64,000 nt of DNA, from the NCBI GenBank assembly GCA_016802295.1, contig JAESIW010000065.1, positions 310,001 through 374,000 on the forward strand, written 5' to 3'. The stretch is from Brachionus rotundiformis (lineage: Eukaryota; Rotifera; Eurotatoria; Ploima; Brachionidae). The notes beneath the pieces are model-generated. The model was not told where the DNA came from. It saw only the letters and a program-made list of their open reading frames with translations, and ran no database searches. The position numbers and the translations under genes were made by a program. Position 1 is the first letter of the stretch. Every line of letters starts with the position of its first letter. Of the stretch, positions 55,495-64,000 are shown in pieces.

Positions 55495-58006
55495 ATGGAG
55501 CCAGTTAGTCAATTTCAGCGTTACGAGTCATCTTACCGACTATTGAGCTCAGAATTTAATGTCTTGAAAGAAGAATTAAGTGATTTAAAACACGAGTTTT
55601 CTAATGTTGTCGAAGAAAATAAAAAGTAAAATGATAAAAAGTTTTAAAATTATCTAATTTGAGTGAAATTATTACCAGACTTCGGAGTGACCTTAAAGAA
55701 ACGCTTTCAAATCAGATAGCAAGCATTAGTCCCGAATTGGTTCAAAATTTGAATGATTCGGATAAAAATGTTGTTCAAAATTATGAAAAACAACTAGATT
55801 TATTAAAAAAAGTAATTTTAATAGATTAAATTTCCCCAATCGTGATTAAATTTAATCAGGAAAGAGAAAACGCAATCAAAATGTGGAAAGAATCATTGCT
55901 AATAATTTCTCAACTTGAACAAGATTTAAAAGTAAAATAAAAGAAAATAATGAGAAAATAGTTTATTTGGTTTAATTTTTAATTAAAAAAGAATTTACAA
56001 TTTCAAACTGCACCACAGACAATGTCTTTTGAATTGGAACTTAAAAAAAAACAAGAAGAGTTTGCCAGACTTCAAGCAAACCAGTCGAAAGAAATTAGTT
56101 TGCTTAGAGCTGAAATACACCAAAAAGACGAAGAGCTAATGGAAATGAGGCTTAAACAAAACGACTTGAATATACAGATAGATAATTTGAAATCAGAAAT
56201 TTCCAAAAAAGACCAAGATCGCAGAAATATGATCAAAAAAGAATACGGATATGACGATGCATTGCTTTCACTACAAAATGACATAAATGATTTGGAAACA
56301 AAGTATTTAAAAATTGGCATTTGGTCTTTAATTTTAAATCATTTTCCTAAAGACTTATATCTTTGAATAAAGATAACCAAAATCTGAGAGATAAATTTAC
56401 TGATTCGACTAAACAGGTGAATGAATTAAAAAAACACAAGTAAGCCATCATCAATGTTTTTTAAATGATGTCAAAAATAAAATTTAAGTACTGAGCTTGA
56501 AAATTATAATTCTGAAATGAAAGCTAAATTTGAGGCCGATTTTCAAATGCTAGATCAGCTAAAAGAAGAAAAGAAAAAAGTTGGGTTAGCAATAATTATT
56601 ATTTAATTTGTTGTATAATTATTTTTCAAGTATGAGTTGATTGAAATTCAGGCAAAAGAGGAGCACGAGCGACTTCACAACACTATAAGTGAATTGATGG
56701 ATGAAGCCGCTAACAAGACAAGACAAGAGGTCGAATCTTTGAGAAAAATGTACAATGCCAATTTGGAGAAGCTGATTGAAGAATGTAACTCTTTGGAAAC
56801 GGTACATAACATTTTTGAATAAAAATTTTTCATAAATATTATTTATTTAATTATTCTAGGAGAGAAATAATTTAGGCTCTCAAGTGGAAAAGTTGATGAG
56901 GGCAAAAAAAAATTTGGAAATTGAGCTGGAAAAAGCATCTATGGAAAGTTTGCGGCTGAATAACCGCGAAAATGCCAGCTATGAGGACATTTATAGAAGA
57001 TTTTGCGCGGTTGAAAGAGAAAAAGAACAGGCTTTGCTTAAATTGGAAAACAAGGAAAACGAGCTTAAGAAACTGAGAGAAAATTACGAAAATGACAAGG
57101 AAAAAAATCACCAGGTTATATCTGACTTTACTGAAAAATCTTACAAAGCTAGCCGTGAATTGGAAACTTTGTCTGATGAACACGCTAGGGTTCTGAATGA
57201 GCTGGACGAAATTCGCAATAAGCTCAGCCAAGTCGAAGCTGAGAAAAGTGAATTCCAAAAAAAACTTACCAAACAAATTCAATTGCATGAGAGTGAAACG
57301 CAATTAAAAAATACGGACTATCTAAATAAAATAAAAAACATGGAAGACACTCATTCCAAAGCCATGTTTGAGTTAAGACAATTGCTGAATATGCAACAAA
57401 GAATGAGTAATAAGTAAGAAATTAAAAATTAGATAAATAATTTGGATAATTTGAAATAATTTAGATGGAAAGAAGAATGTCACACTATCACCCAGCAAAG
57501 TGAGGCTAAATTTTTGGAAATGAAAAATAATTTTGAAAATCTAAGACATCACAATGAAAATTTGACTCATGACCTACAACAAATGAGAGTCAAAGACCTA
57601 GACGTAGGGTGCAAAAAGAGATAAAAGTTTAAAATATAAAATTTTGTTTAGAATGAGAGAAAGCTTGGAATTTACAATAATAAGATAAAAAATTTAGAAC
57701 AAAGGTGTAAGGATGCTGAGTATCAAGCTACAGAAGCAACTAAACGAGTAAATTTAATGGAAGTTGATAAAAACAAAATCTAATTTAATTGATTTAAGAT
57801 CGCGAAGCAACTTGCAAGAGAAAGAATGATTGAATATGAAAAGCATCTCATGGAAAGTGATTTGGAAAAAAACAAGTTTATCGACTCTTATTCCAAGTGA
57901 GTAAAAAATATTTTTTTGTGTTTTTTCATTTAATTAATTTTGCTTTTCAAGAGGAAAAAAGGTTCTAAAAAGTGAAAATAACGATGAACCAGAAAAATTA
58001 AATTGA
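55495..58006 (+). CDS. SCLT1: SCLT1, distal appendage protein of the centriole
   Basis: Coiled-coil protein needed for centriole distal appendages and cilium docking. Twelve exons: 55495-55625, 55679-55811, 55860-55931, 55992-56302, 56353-56439, 56489-56579, 56631-56801, 56860-57413, 57465-57603, 57652-57747, 57799-57896, 57952-58006; introns 48-60 nt; all phases agree; 645 residues (vertebrate 688). Almost entirely charged coiled coil. The C-terminal third matches SCLT1 best: KAMFELRQLLNMQQRMSNK, WKEECHTITQQSEAKFLEMK and NKIKNLEQRCKDAEYQA correspond to its conserved HLL.TQQ..NRWKEE region. The short Lys-rich C-terminus ends at 58006. Earlier segments are less conserved, so coiled-coil paralogues are not fully excluded. 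Confidence 0.8.
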
Positions 58007-58523
58007 ATCTGGAAAATAATGAAATTGTTAAATTTTTGATTCAAGTTTATTTTTAGAATAAAGTTAGTTAATTTTTTACTTGATCAGTTAATTAAAATTT
58101 ACTGTAAACTAAATTAAAAATAAATAATGGCTTTTCAAATATAGAAAAACTTAAATTTTTAATATGAGCTTTGATTTATACAAAAAATGTTGTTATAAAA
58201 ATTTATTTAAAATTGAATTTTTTTCAAATTTAATTAGTCATTTATAATTATATCATTCATATTTTTAACATTGTTTCTATTTTAATCAATTTTCATTATT
58301 TTAATTTTAACAGAAAAAAATAAATAATGCAAAAAGATACTAGAATTACGTAAACAAAAATTAATTGTGTACGAAAATACATTGAAAACATACAAATTTA
58401 ATGTATAAATTTTGTTTTTTAGATTTATTATGTCTTATCCCACATTTACTCTAAGACTGACCGGTCTCATAAAATATTCTACAAAATTTATTTATTTACA
58501 AATTTTAAAACATAAATGTCAAA
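58007..58523. other. Convergent intergenic region between SCLT1 (+) and EDC3 (-)
   Basis: AT-rich 3' flanks of both genes; no coding signal. Confidence 0.6.
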
Positions 58524-60038
58524 TTAATCGTCATGCAAAGGTATAACAAATTTAGCTCCAAAAGGAGATTGATATTTTATATTTACAGATTCGAATATTT
58601 GTTTTGTAAAACCCATATCACAGAGATAAACTCTTCCAGAATTCTTAGACATTTGCATAGGCAATATTGAAGTTAGACACCACTTTGACTGCAGTACATT
58701 ATCTTTCACTGATGGTTCAATGCTTAACACATTGGCTTTACATGCTTGAACATATTTTTTCAAATTTTGAATATTTGCTTGACTTTTGCTCTTTCTAAGT
58801 AAACAAGATTCGTCAACAAACGAATCAAGACCGCTCACAATCAAATCAATTGACTTAATGCTGCTCAAATCACTAACATTTTTTAGAATTGAACAAGTGG
58901 CTGAATCAAAATTTGATTTGAAAAAATTTAATTCATTTTTAAATTCTGTACTATCTTCTTCACTAGATTTCATGATAAGCAAATAAATTTTTACAGATCT
59001 AATTGAAAGGAGCCTAGATGTGCACAAGGCATAAACACCTTGGATACTATTATTGTTTGCCAAAACCAAAATAGATGGTTTCTGGTGGTTGTTTTTTGGT
59101 AAAAAACGAATTGAACCTCCTAGCAATTGGAGACACATTTCGGCACAGCACCTTCCCATACACTCGATTTGTCTTTGCTTGTTGAAACCGTGTTGGTATG
59201 ATTGATTTAAAACAGCCTCCTTGAGACTTAAATCAATGCAAGGAATTATAAAACCCTCATCAGTTACATAACTTTTGCCATTTGAATACTGTTTAGGTAG
59301 CTGAATTTGACGGAAATTAATGGGTTCCCCAGTGTCCAGAATCATTTCATCAAATCGATAGTTCTTGGCTCCTGATTCTTTGCTTGATGATTGACCATTA
59401 ATGCTTAAGCTATTTCGACTTTCAGTTGGCTTTCTCTGATTTGAGACTGATGAAAATAAATTGTCTACTGAAATTTGATGATATCGAATGAAATTTGTTT
59501 CATCATTTGGATTTTTTTTTAATGAATTTGTACTTTCATTAAATGTCAAATTTTTAGATTGACGAGGATGTCCTTCCATTTTTTCATAAAAAGCATCTTT
59601 GTCAAAAAGAGCCAAATTTTTTTCGAAGTCAAATTCATCTTCTAGAGAATCCTCGTTTTGGGAATTGAAGCAATCTTGCTTATTTCCATTTAGGTTGTTC
59701 TTTTGGTATTGATTATTTGGTGATATATTTTTTGGCCTATTCTTGTTATTTATTTGGCCAGAATTGGGATTACATGGTTTGGGTTCAATTTTCTTTTCTA
59801 TTTCATTAATTGGTTTCAAAACACTTGCTGCCTTTATTGGGTCCGCAAGAATTTCGATATTATCTATTTCATTTGTTTTAATATCTACTAATTTATCCCC
59901 CATATTTATTCCATTTTGAAAACAGTTTTTCAACTGAATTATGGATTTGTTGGTATCTATTGAGTTTATCAATCCTTGGAAAAATAAATTCTTGCTTTCT
60001 ACCGAAACCAAGTAGCCAACAAAATTGTTATTCGACAT
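58524..60038 (-). CDS. EDC3: Enhancer of mRNA decapping 3
   Basis: P-body scaffold that activates the DCP1/DCP2 decapping enzyme. Single exon, 504 residues (vertebrate about 508), ATG at 60038 (the frame extends further 5' but without an ATG). N-terminal LSm domain about 1-65 (VGYLVSVESKNLFFQGLI, DIKTNEIDNIEI), low-complexity Asn-rich linker, FDF motif about 135-160 (DEFDFEKNLALFDKDAFYEKM), a second linker, then a YjeF-N domain about 255-500 (GLY-type Rossmann: ECMGRCCAEMCLQLLGG, SILVLANNNSIQGVYALC, and DLIVSGLDSF) that forms the dimer. Domain order and length match the family exactly. Confidence 0.9.
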   Translation of the reverse strand: MSNNNFVGYLVSVESKNLFFQGLINSIDTNKSIIQLKNCFQNGINMGDKLVDIKTNEIDNIEILADPIKAASVLKPINEIEKKIEPKPCNPNSGQINNKNRPKNISPNNQYQKNNLNGNKQDCFNSQNEDSLEDEFDFEKNLALFDKDAFYEKMEGHPRQSKNLTFNESTNSLKKNPNDETNFIRYHQISVDNLFSSVSNQRKPTESRNSLSINGQSSSKESGAKNYRFDEMILDTGEPINFRQIQLPKQYSNGKSYVTDEGFIIPCIDLSLKEAVLNQSYQHGFNKQRQIECMGRCCAEMCLQLLGGSIRFLPKNNHQKPSILVLANNNSIQGVYALCTSRLLSIRSVKIYLLIMKSSEEDSTEFKNELNFFKSNFDSATCSILKNVSDLSSIKSIDLIVSGLDSFVDESCLLRKSKSQANIQNLKKYVQACKANVLSIEPSVKDNVLQSKWCLTSILPMQMSKNSGRVYLCDMGFTKQIFESVNIKYQSPFGAKFVIPLHDD

Positions 60039-60404
60039 TGTTTTATAAAAAATATTCACACTTTTAAATCTAAAAAATTTTTAATTTTTATGTTTCTTTC
60101 TTAAATAAGGAATTAATTTTACAAAATAGCTTAAGTTCAACTTTTTAGTTTAAAGGTTTGTTCTATTTTTTTTTTCAAAAATAAAATCAATTTTTTATTT
60201 TAATTCTATGACAAAATATTTCGAACTTTCTCTAAATTAATTTGGTTAAATTCGTGTAATAAATTCATCACTTGCATTTTTTACAAAAGAAATGCAAGAT
60301 TCCAATTTAGCTTAACAAATGTTTTTACATTCATTAATTTTTACCAAATCTAGAAATTAGTAAAAAAATGAAAAATAAAAATAATATTTTATTAATTAAT
60401 TAGT
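60039..60404. other. Intergenic between EEF2KMT 3' end and EDC3 5' end
   Basis: AT-rich leader/3' flank; a TTTTTTAG-like acceptor lies about 40 nt upstream of the EDC3 ATG. Confidence 0.6.
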
Positions 60405-61632
60405 TTATTTAGAAATTTTAATTATTTCAACCCAGCAATTCGGTGTAGATGAATGAGCATTAGACTTTTTTTTCTCGATAGTTTCAAATTTCATATCTTT
60501 TACAACTAAATTTAATTTGAAATATTTTAGTACTTATATTTTGTAAAACCAAAAAAATCTACTTACCCAACTGATCTAAAAATAATTCATAAGTCGATTC
60601 ATTCCTAATTGTAGATGCGACGATGGCAATACAGTTTTCTGGATTTGATTGATAAGAAAATATAAAATTTAGTGTCTTTACAAATGGCTCAATTAAACAT
60701 GGATCAAAAATTACATCTTTTATAAATGATTAAGATTTAAAAAAAACTTATTAAATAATTCTGTTCTACCTGTTGCTAAAATAATATCCAAATTTTTGCT
60801 TAGACGATTTTTGGATTGTTCAAAATCGAGCCAATTCAACTCAAATATTGAAATTAATTTATTATCATCCTCGAAAGTGGAATCAAGTCCATTTATTTGT
60901 ATTTTCTCATAGTTCAAAAGAACATTTCGCTCTATTTGCTTCAAAACTTTACCATGACAGTCAGTCAAAAAAAAATGTCTCATAAGCCCCCAGCTCAAGC
61001 ATTTAAGACCCAAAAAGCCAACTCCGGAACCCAATTCTAGAATATTTCTAAACATGTAATTAAATAAAATTGATTATTAAATAAACTTATTTTACTTATT
61101 TTCAAGCAAAGTTTTGTTCTGTTCTAAAAATTCAATGAGTTCATAGCAAGCAGGCCATATGTGAAGTCCAGTTGTTCCACAGGTAATTGCGCTTAAAAAT
61201 TGCTCAAGAATTATTGGTTTTTTGGATAAATCCTCCTTTATTAGAAATTTCATTAGATTCTTTTAAAAATACCAAGTTATATACTTTAAAAAAACAGTTA
61301 ATAAAGTATTTTTCTTCTTCAAAACTGTTCGTATTTTGTTTGTTTATATTCGAAATGTATAAATCATAAATTTTTGAATCAATTTCCTGATTTTTATTTT
61401 CTAATATTGAAATCATCTTTTTTAAAAATAATCTTTTATATTTTGAACTCGGCTGGTATTTTTCCAAATACAAATCGTTAAAAATAAATTCAATGAGACA
61501 TTTCTGATGGATATCTTGAGAGTCTGTATCGAAATAATCATCCAAAAGTTTAGATGTATCTTGATTTAATCCATATAAACATTTGATTTCAATAAGCAAA
61601 TTTCGTTTATCTTCATTCAAATTTTCAAGCAT
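60405..61632 (-). CDS. EEF2KMT: eEF2-lysine methyltransferase (FAM86-type)
   Basis: Trimethylates a lysine of translation elongation factor 2. Exons (minus): 61632-61285, 61235-61096, 61047-60770, 60716-60567, 60505-60405; introns 48-61 nt; all phases agree; 338 residues (vertebrate 330). The first part is the FAM86 N-terminal helical domain (CLIEFIFNDLYLEKYQPSSKYKRLF). The seven-beta-strand methyltransferase domain follows: ILELGSGVGFLGLKCL (motif I), LTDCHGKVLKQIERNVLLNYEKI, WLDF, then DVIFDPCLIEPF (post II), TIRNESTYELFLDQL, and the C-terminal MKFETIEKKKSNA and NCWVEIIKI. Introns 1 and 3 sit between the domains and strand blocks. Confidence 0.88.
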
Positions 61633-62078
61633 TTTTGTATTTAAGTTTGAATTTTTTTGAATTATATTTTCAATTATTTATTATTAAGATAAAGTTACTA
61701 AAAAAAGACAAAAAAATATTAAATATTGTTTAATTGTTTATTTCAATATTTCAAAATATAAATTGTTTGCTATGATTAGTTTAATAAAAATGTGTTTTTG
61801 AATAGACTTTTTCGACTTTTTCTCTAGTCAATAAGTCCCTTAATATTATTAATTTTTTCAGTCTAGCTGAAAATGTCAGGTAAATAAATTTTGATTTATC
61901 AAGCAGATTTAATTCTAAAATATTAATAATTAATTTAAAATAACTGGATTATTGAAATATTCAGATTATTACCATGGTGACTTTGGAAAATTTTTCATGC
62001 TTATAGAAAATTTAAATTTAAAATTTATATTTTTCATGAATAAAATTCAAATGTTTTATCTTAACAATAATTCATTTA
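61633..62078. other. Intergenic AT-rich DNA
   Basis: Divergent from EEF2KMT and upstream of the CaaX-protein ORF. A good GT donor after ATGTCAG (near 61875) and an AG at about 61965 were seen (start MSDYYHGDF); they could be upstream exons of the next gene, but the join could not be fixed in frame. Confidence 0.4.
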
Positions 62079-62315
62079 ATGAGTGTTAAACCGCTTTTCA
62101 ATCGAACCTTTGACGATGAAATAAACGATTCAGACCGCTTCAAAGATATATCGCAATTTATTTATAAAAAAAATTCTATTTTATTCAATGAGTATTTCAA
62201 AAATACAGCTATTTCAACTGATTCAGATTCGGCTCAGATATATAAGAACAAAGATTCGGAGAATATTTCAAAAAATAAAACAAAAAATGAATCCACAATA
62301 TGTGTAATTATATAA
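62079..62315 (+). CDS. Small CaaX-box (prenylation) protein
   Basis: 78-residue ORF, start MSVKPLFNRTFDDEIND, ending in CVII then stop, a typical CaaX box for farnesyl- or geranylgeranyl-transferase. The middle is Lys/Asn/Asp-rich and probably disordered; no family recognised. The lack of homologous motif and the possible missing 5' exons leave the gene model tentative. If the CaaX is used, the product is membrane-tethered. It is convergent with HPDL, 68 nt between stops. Confidence 0.45.
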   Translation: MSVKPLFNRTFDDEINDSDRFKDISQFIYKKNSILFNEYFKNTAISTDSDSAQIYKNKDSENISKNKTKNESTICVII

Positions 62316-62383
62316 ATTAATATTATTAATAAAAAATATTTATCCTATAAAATTTTATTTTTTTTTTAATTTAACACATATTT

Positions 62384-63717
62384 TTAAGCTGTGGCTTTTT
62401 TGTTGAGTTCTAATTGTACAGCGTCCCATAGAGCTTTTATATTTGCAGCACCAAATCCTTGGGCATGTCCCACTCTTTGTATCAATTCAAGAAAAAGAGT
62501 CTTTTTCTCAAACAAAGGCTGAGTGAAAACTTGTAGCAAATAATTTTTATGGCAAATATTCTCCGTTTGCTTATTTCTTATCATGACTTCATGAGTTCTT
62601 TCATCTATTTCACTGTCCAAGAGTATGTGATTATCTCTTAATAGATCTACATTCATACCACATTGCTCAATTTCTTTGATTTTATCTTTCTTATTTCACA
62701 AATAAATAATTTAAATTTCAAAATTAATGTTAAACTCACATTCTTATAGTAAGAATCTGGTGTAATATAGTATTTAACTTGTTCACTATTCATTCTACTA
62801 TTTTGTACAGATTCGATAATATTTGAAGTATTTAATCCAATATGCTGAATTCCTGGACCATCATGCTCATCCAGAAATATGGAAATTTGATTTTTACTTG
62901 TATTTTTTGGATTGTCATCATCAATCGGCTCAGATATGACAAATTTAAAATCATTTTCAGTCGAATTTAATTCAAGACCAGTTTCAGCGCACAACCAATA
63001 CTGGATAGCTTTCAAATTCATTCCAGATTCGCCCGTTCTTACCATCAGACCATTTAATTCTTCCCGATTAATGCGAAATCGTTTCATATTAAACACATTA
63101 GAGTACCAATTTATTATATCATTGGATGTGTTTTTATTCGTAGCATAAGTCAAATGGTCAAAATGAGTCGCAAGTCCATTATGGTTTGAATTGCATGAAT
63201 CGTTTTCTGTCTCAAATCCTGGCAAAAAATTTCCTTTGTAATTATTCAAGTCTAGTAAAGTGTGAGAAACTCCCGAAATACATGAACCAATAATGGCAGA
63301 TTCAACAAAGCCGTATTTTGATGCATAATCATCTTTTAGGACATGTTTTTGTCTTAAAATAGGAACATTGAATTTTTTACAATTGAATAATACTCGGTCC
63401 AGATCAGTGACTCTAAATGCGGCATTAAAAACTGTATTTTTTCTATTGATTATTGTCTGGTAAAGACTTTGGTTGCTTTTTTCTATTTGTTTTAATGAAG
63501 TTTGAAACGAATTGGATGAAATGTTATGTGAGCTTTTTGTTTTTTCATTTAAACTGGTAATTAAAAAATTCATTGAATTTGAATTTAGTAAATATTGGTC
63601 ATATTTTTCACATTTTTTACTAAGTACTAGTCTAAATTTGAATCCATTTATAAAATAATTAAGCAATCTTTGGCTGGATGAAGTTAATATTTCAAAGTGA
63701 TGTAAGTTGTTAATCAT
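62384..63717 (-). CDS. HPDL: HPDL, 4-hydroxyphenylpyruvate dioxygenase-like protein
   Basis: Mitochondrial non-heme iron enzyme; in vertebrates HPDL makes 4-hydroxymandelate on the way to 4-hydroxybenzoate and coenzyme Q. Exons (minus): 63717-62740 and 62689-62384; 50-nt intron; 427 residues (human about 371). N-terminal vicinal-oxygen-chelate domain is elongated with a Ser-rich insert. The iron triad is present: His188 (FDHLTYA), His292 (GPGIQHIGL), Glu394 (FLELIQR). GNFLPGF, SYYKN, ILLD, LLQVFTQPLFEKKT and GFGAANIKALWDAVQ are shared with HPDL more than HPD. The ATG at 63717 is the first in frame; a 54-codon ORF ends 8 nt inside it (next entry). It is not clear whether a mitochondrial presequence is encoded. 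Confidence 0.85.
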
Positions 63718-63874
63718 TTTGTTCAACAGAACAGCTTATGGATAAATGGAAAAGTAAAGGTTCTCGTTTAATAATGTCATATGAATCTTTACGTTGGTTA
63801 TATAACTTTTGCGGACTATAATTATCTGTACAAGAACTTGTTTTACTCAAACAAAAATGCTTGAAATTTTTCAT
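63710..63874 (-). CDS. Upstream ORF overlapping the HPDL start
   Basis: ATG at 63874, 54 codons, stop TAA at 63712-63710, so it overlaps the HPDL ATG (63717) by 8 nt in another frame. The product starts MKNFKHFCLSKTSSC and contains YNQRKDSYDIIKREP; positively charged N-terminal half, no acidic residues before position 17, which could suit mitochondrial import, but no family is recognised. It may be a first cistron of a bicistronic mRNA, a regulatory uORF, or the true first exon spliced into HPDL. Confidence 0.4.
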   Translation of the reverse strand: MKNFKHFCLSKTSSCTDNYSPQKLYNQRKDSYDIIKREPLLFHLSISCSVEQND

Positions 63875-64000
63875 TATTTTTTAAATACTTGCAATTGAAA
63901 ATTCTTGAATAAATTAATTTGAATTCGTGAGCTGCCTTGATTTTTGGTTTATAAGTTTATATTTTTATTTCATTTAAATTTGATTCAATAAAATTTATTT

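Noticed and set aside
1..64000. CRISPR arrays, prokaryotic operons, rRNA or tRNA genes
   Set aside because: No direct repeat/spacer arrays, no Shine-Dalgarno-led ORF trains, no rRNA-like block. The only tRNA-like motif (3985-4050) lacks a foldable full tRNA and is listed as a repeat candidate.

Overview
The window is metazoan nuclear DNA. Genes are split by many very short introns (mostly 45-60 nt, GT-AG), the sequence is strongly AT-rich, coding exons stand out as GC-richer islands, and the gene set is animal (CEP97, SCLT1, alpha-catulin, AGAP, WDR59, a ZIP8/14-type transporter, beta4-galactosyltransferase, HPDL). The style fits a compact lophotrochozoan-grade genome. A monogonont rotifer is my best guess, supported by the tiny introns, AT-richness, the AA15 LPMO and many AG acceptor-like sites just before start codons (rotifers use spliced-leader trans-splicing). 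Taxon is inference only.

Layout. 1-2044 (-): N-terminal part of a CEP97 ortholog, with an apparent U12-type AT-AC intron. 2509-3500: a 992-bp Tc1/mariner-type element with a broken transposase, followed by a tRNA-like repeat (3906-4232) and gene-poor DNA. 6998-7282 (-): last two exons of an unidentified gene. 9126-14314 (-): tight same-strand cluster ETFRF1 > FLAD1 > NUDCD1 > small MGSSISK protein > PSMG2. ETFRF1 and FLAD1 overlap by 26 nt in different frames, which suggests a bicistronic mRNA coupling F AD synthesis to electron-transfer-flavoprotein control. 14722-19171 (-): small Cys-rich secreted peptide, coiled-coil protein, AA15 LPMO and a neuropeptide-like precursor. 21739-25790 (-): AGAP ArfGAP. 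27822-32682 (+): WDR59 (GATOR2), then a single-exon protein that joins a coilin-like N-terminal domain to an SGNH hydrolase-like domain. 34038-38335: a divergent small gene/uridine-cytidine kinase pair, then alpha-catulin (-). 40757-42993 (-): two terminal exons of an unknown gene and a GRAMD1/Aster-like VASt protein that lacks the GRAM domain. 44587-48977 (+): ZIP8/14-like metal transporter with an overlapping uORF, and a large unknown secreted protein. 50118-50628 (-): two-EF-hand protein with an apparent frameshift. 53123-58006 (+): beta4-galactosyltransferase and SCLT1. 58524-61632 (-): EDC3 and EEF2KMT. 62079-63874: CaaX-box protein (+), and HPDL (-) preceded by an overlapping upstream ORF.

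Most exon models were built by hand. Each reported junction was checked for splice dinucleotides and phase, and many complete models restore a full reading frame with the length expected for the family. No search could be run, so family assignments rest on recognised motifs and remembered family features. The strongest leads for something undescribed are the coilin/SGNH fusion, the ETFRF1-FLAD1 overlap, the AT-AC intron in CEP97, and the in-phase myristoylation-motif exons in front of PSMG2.
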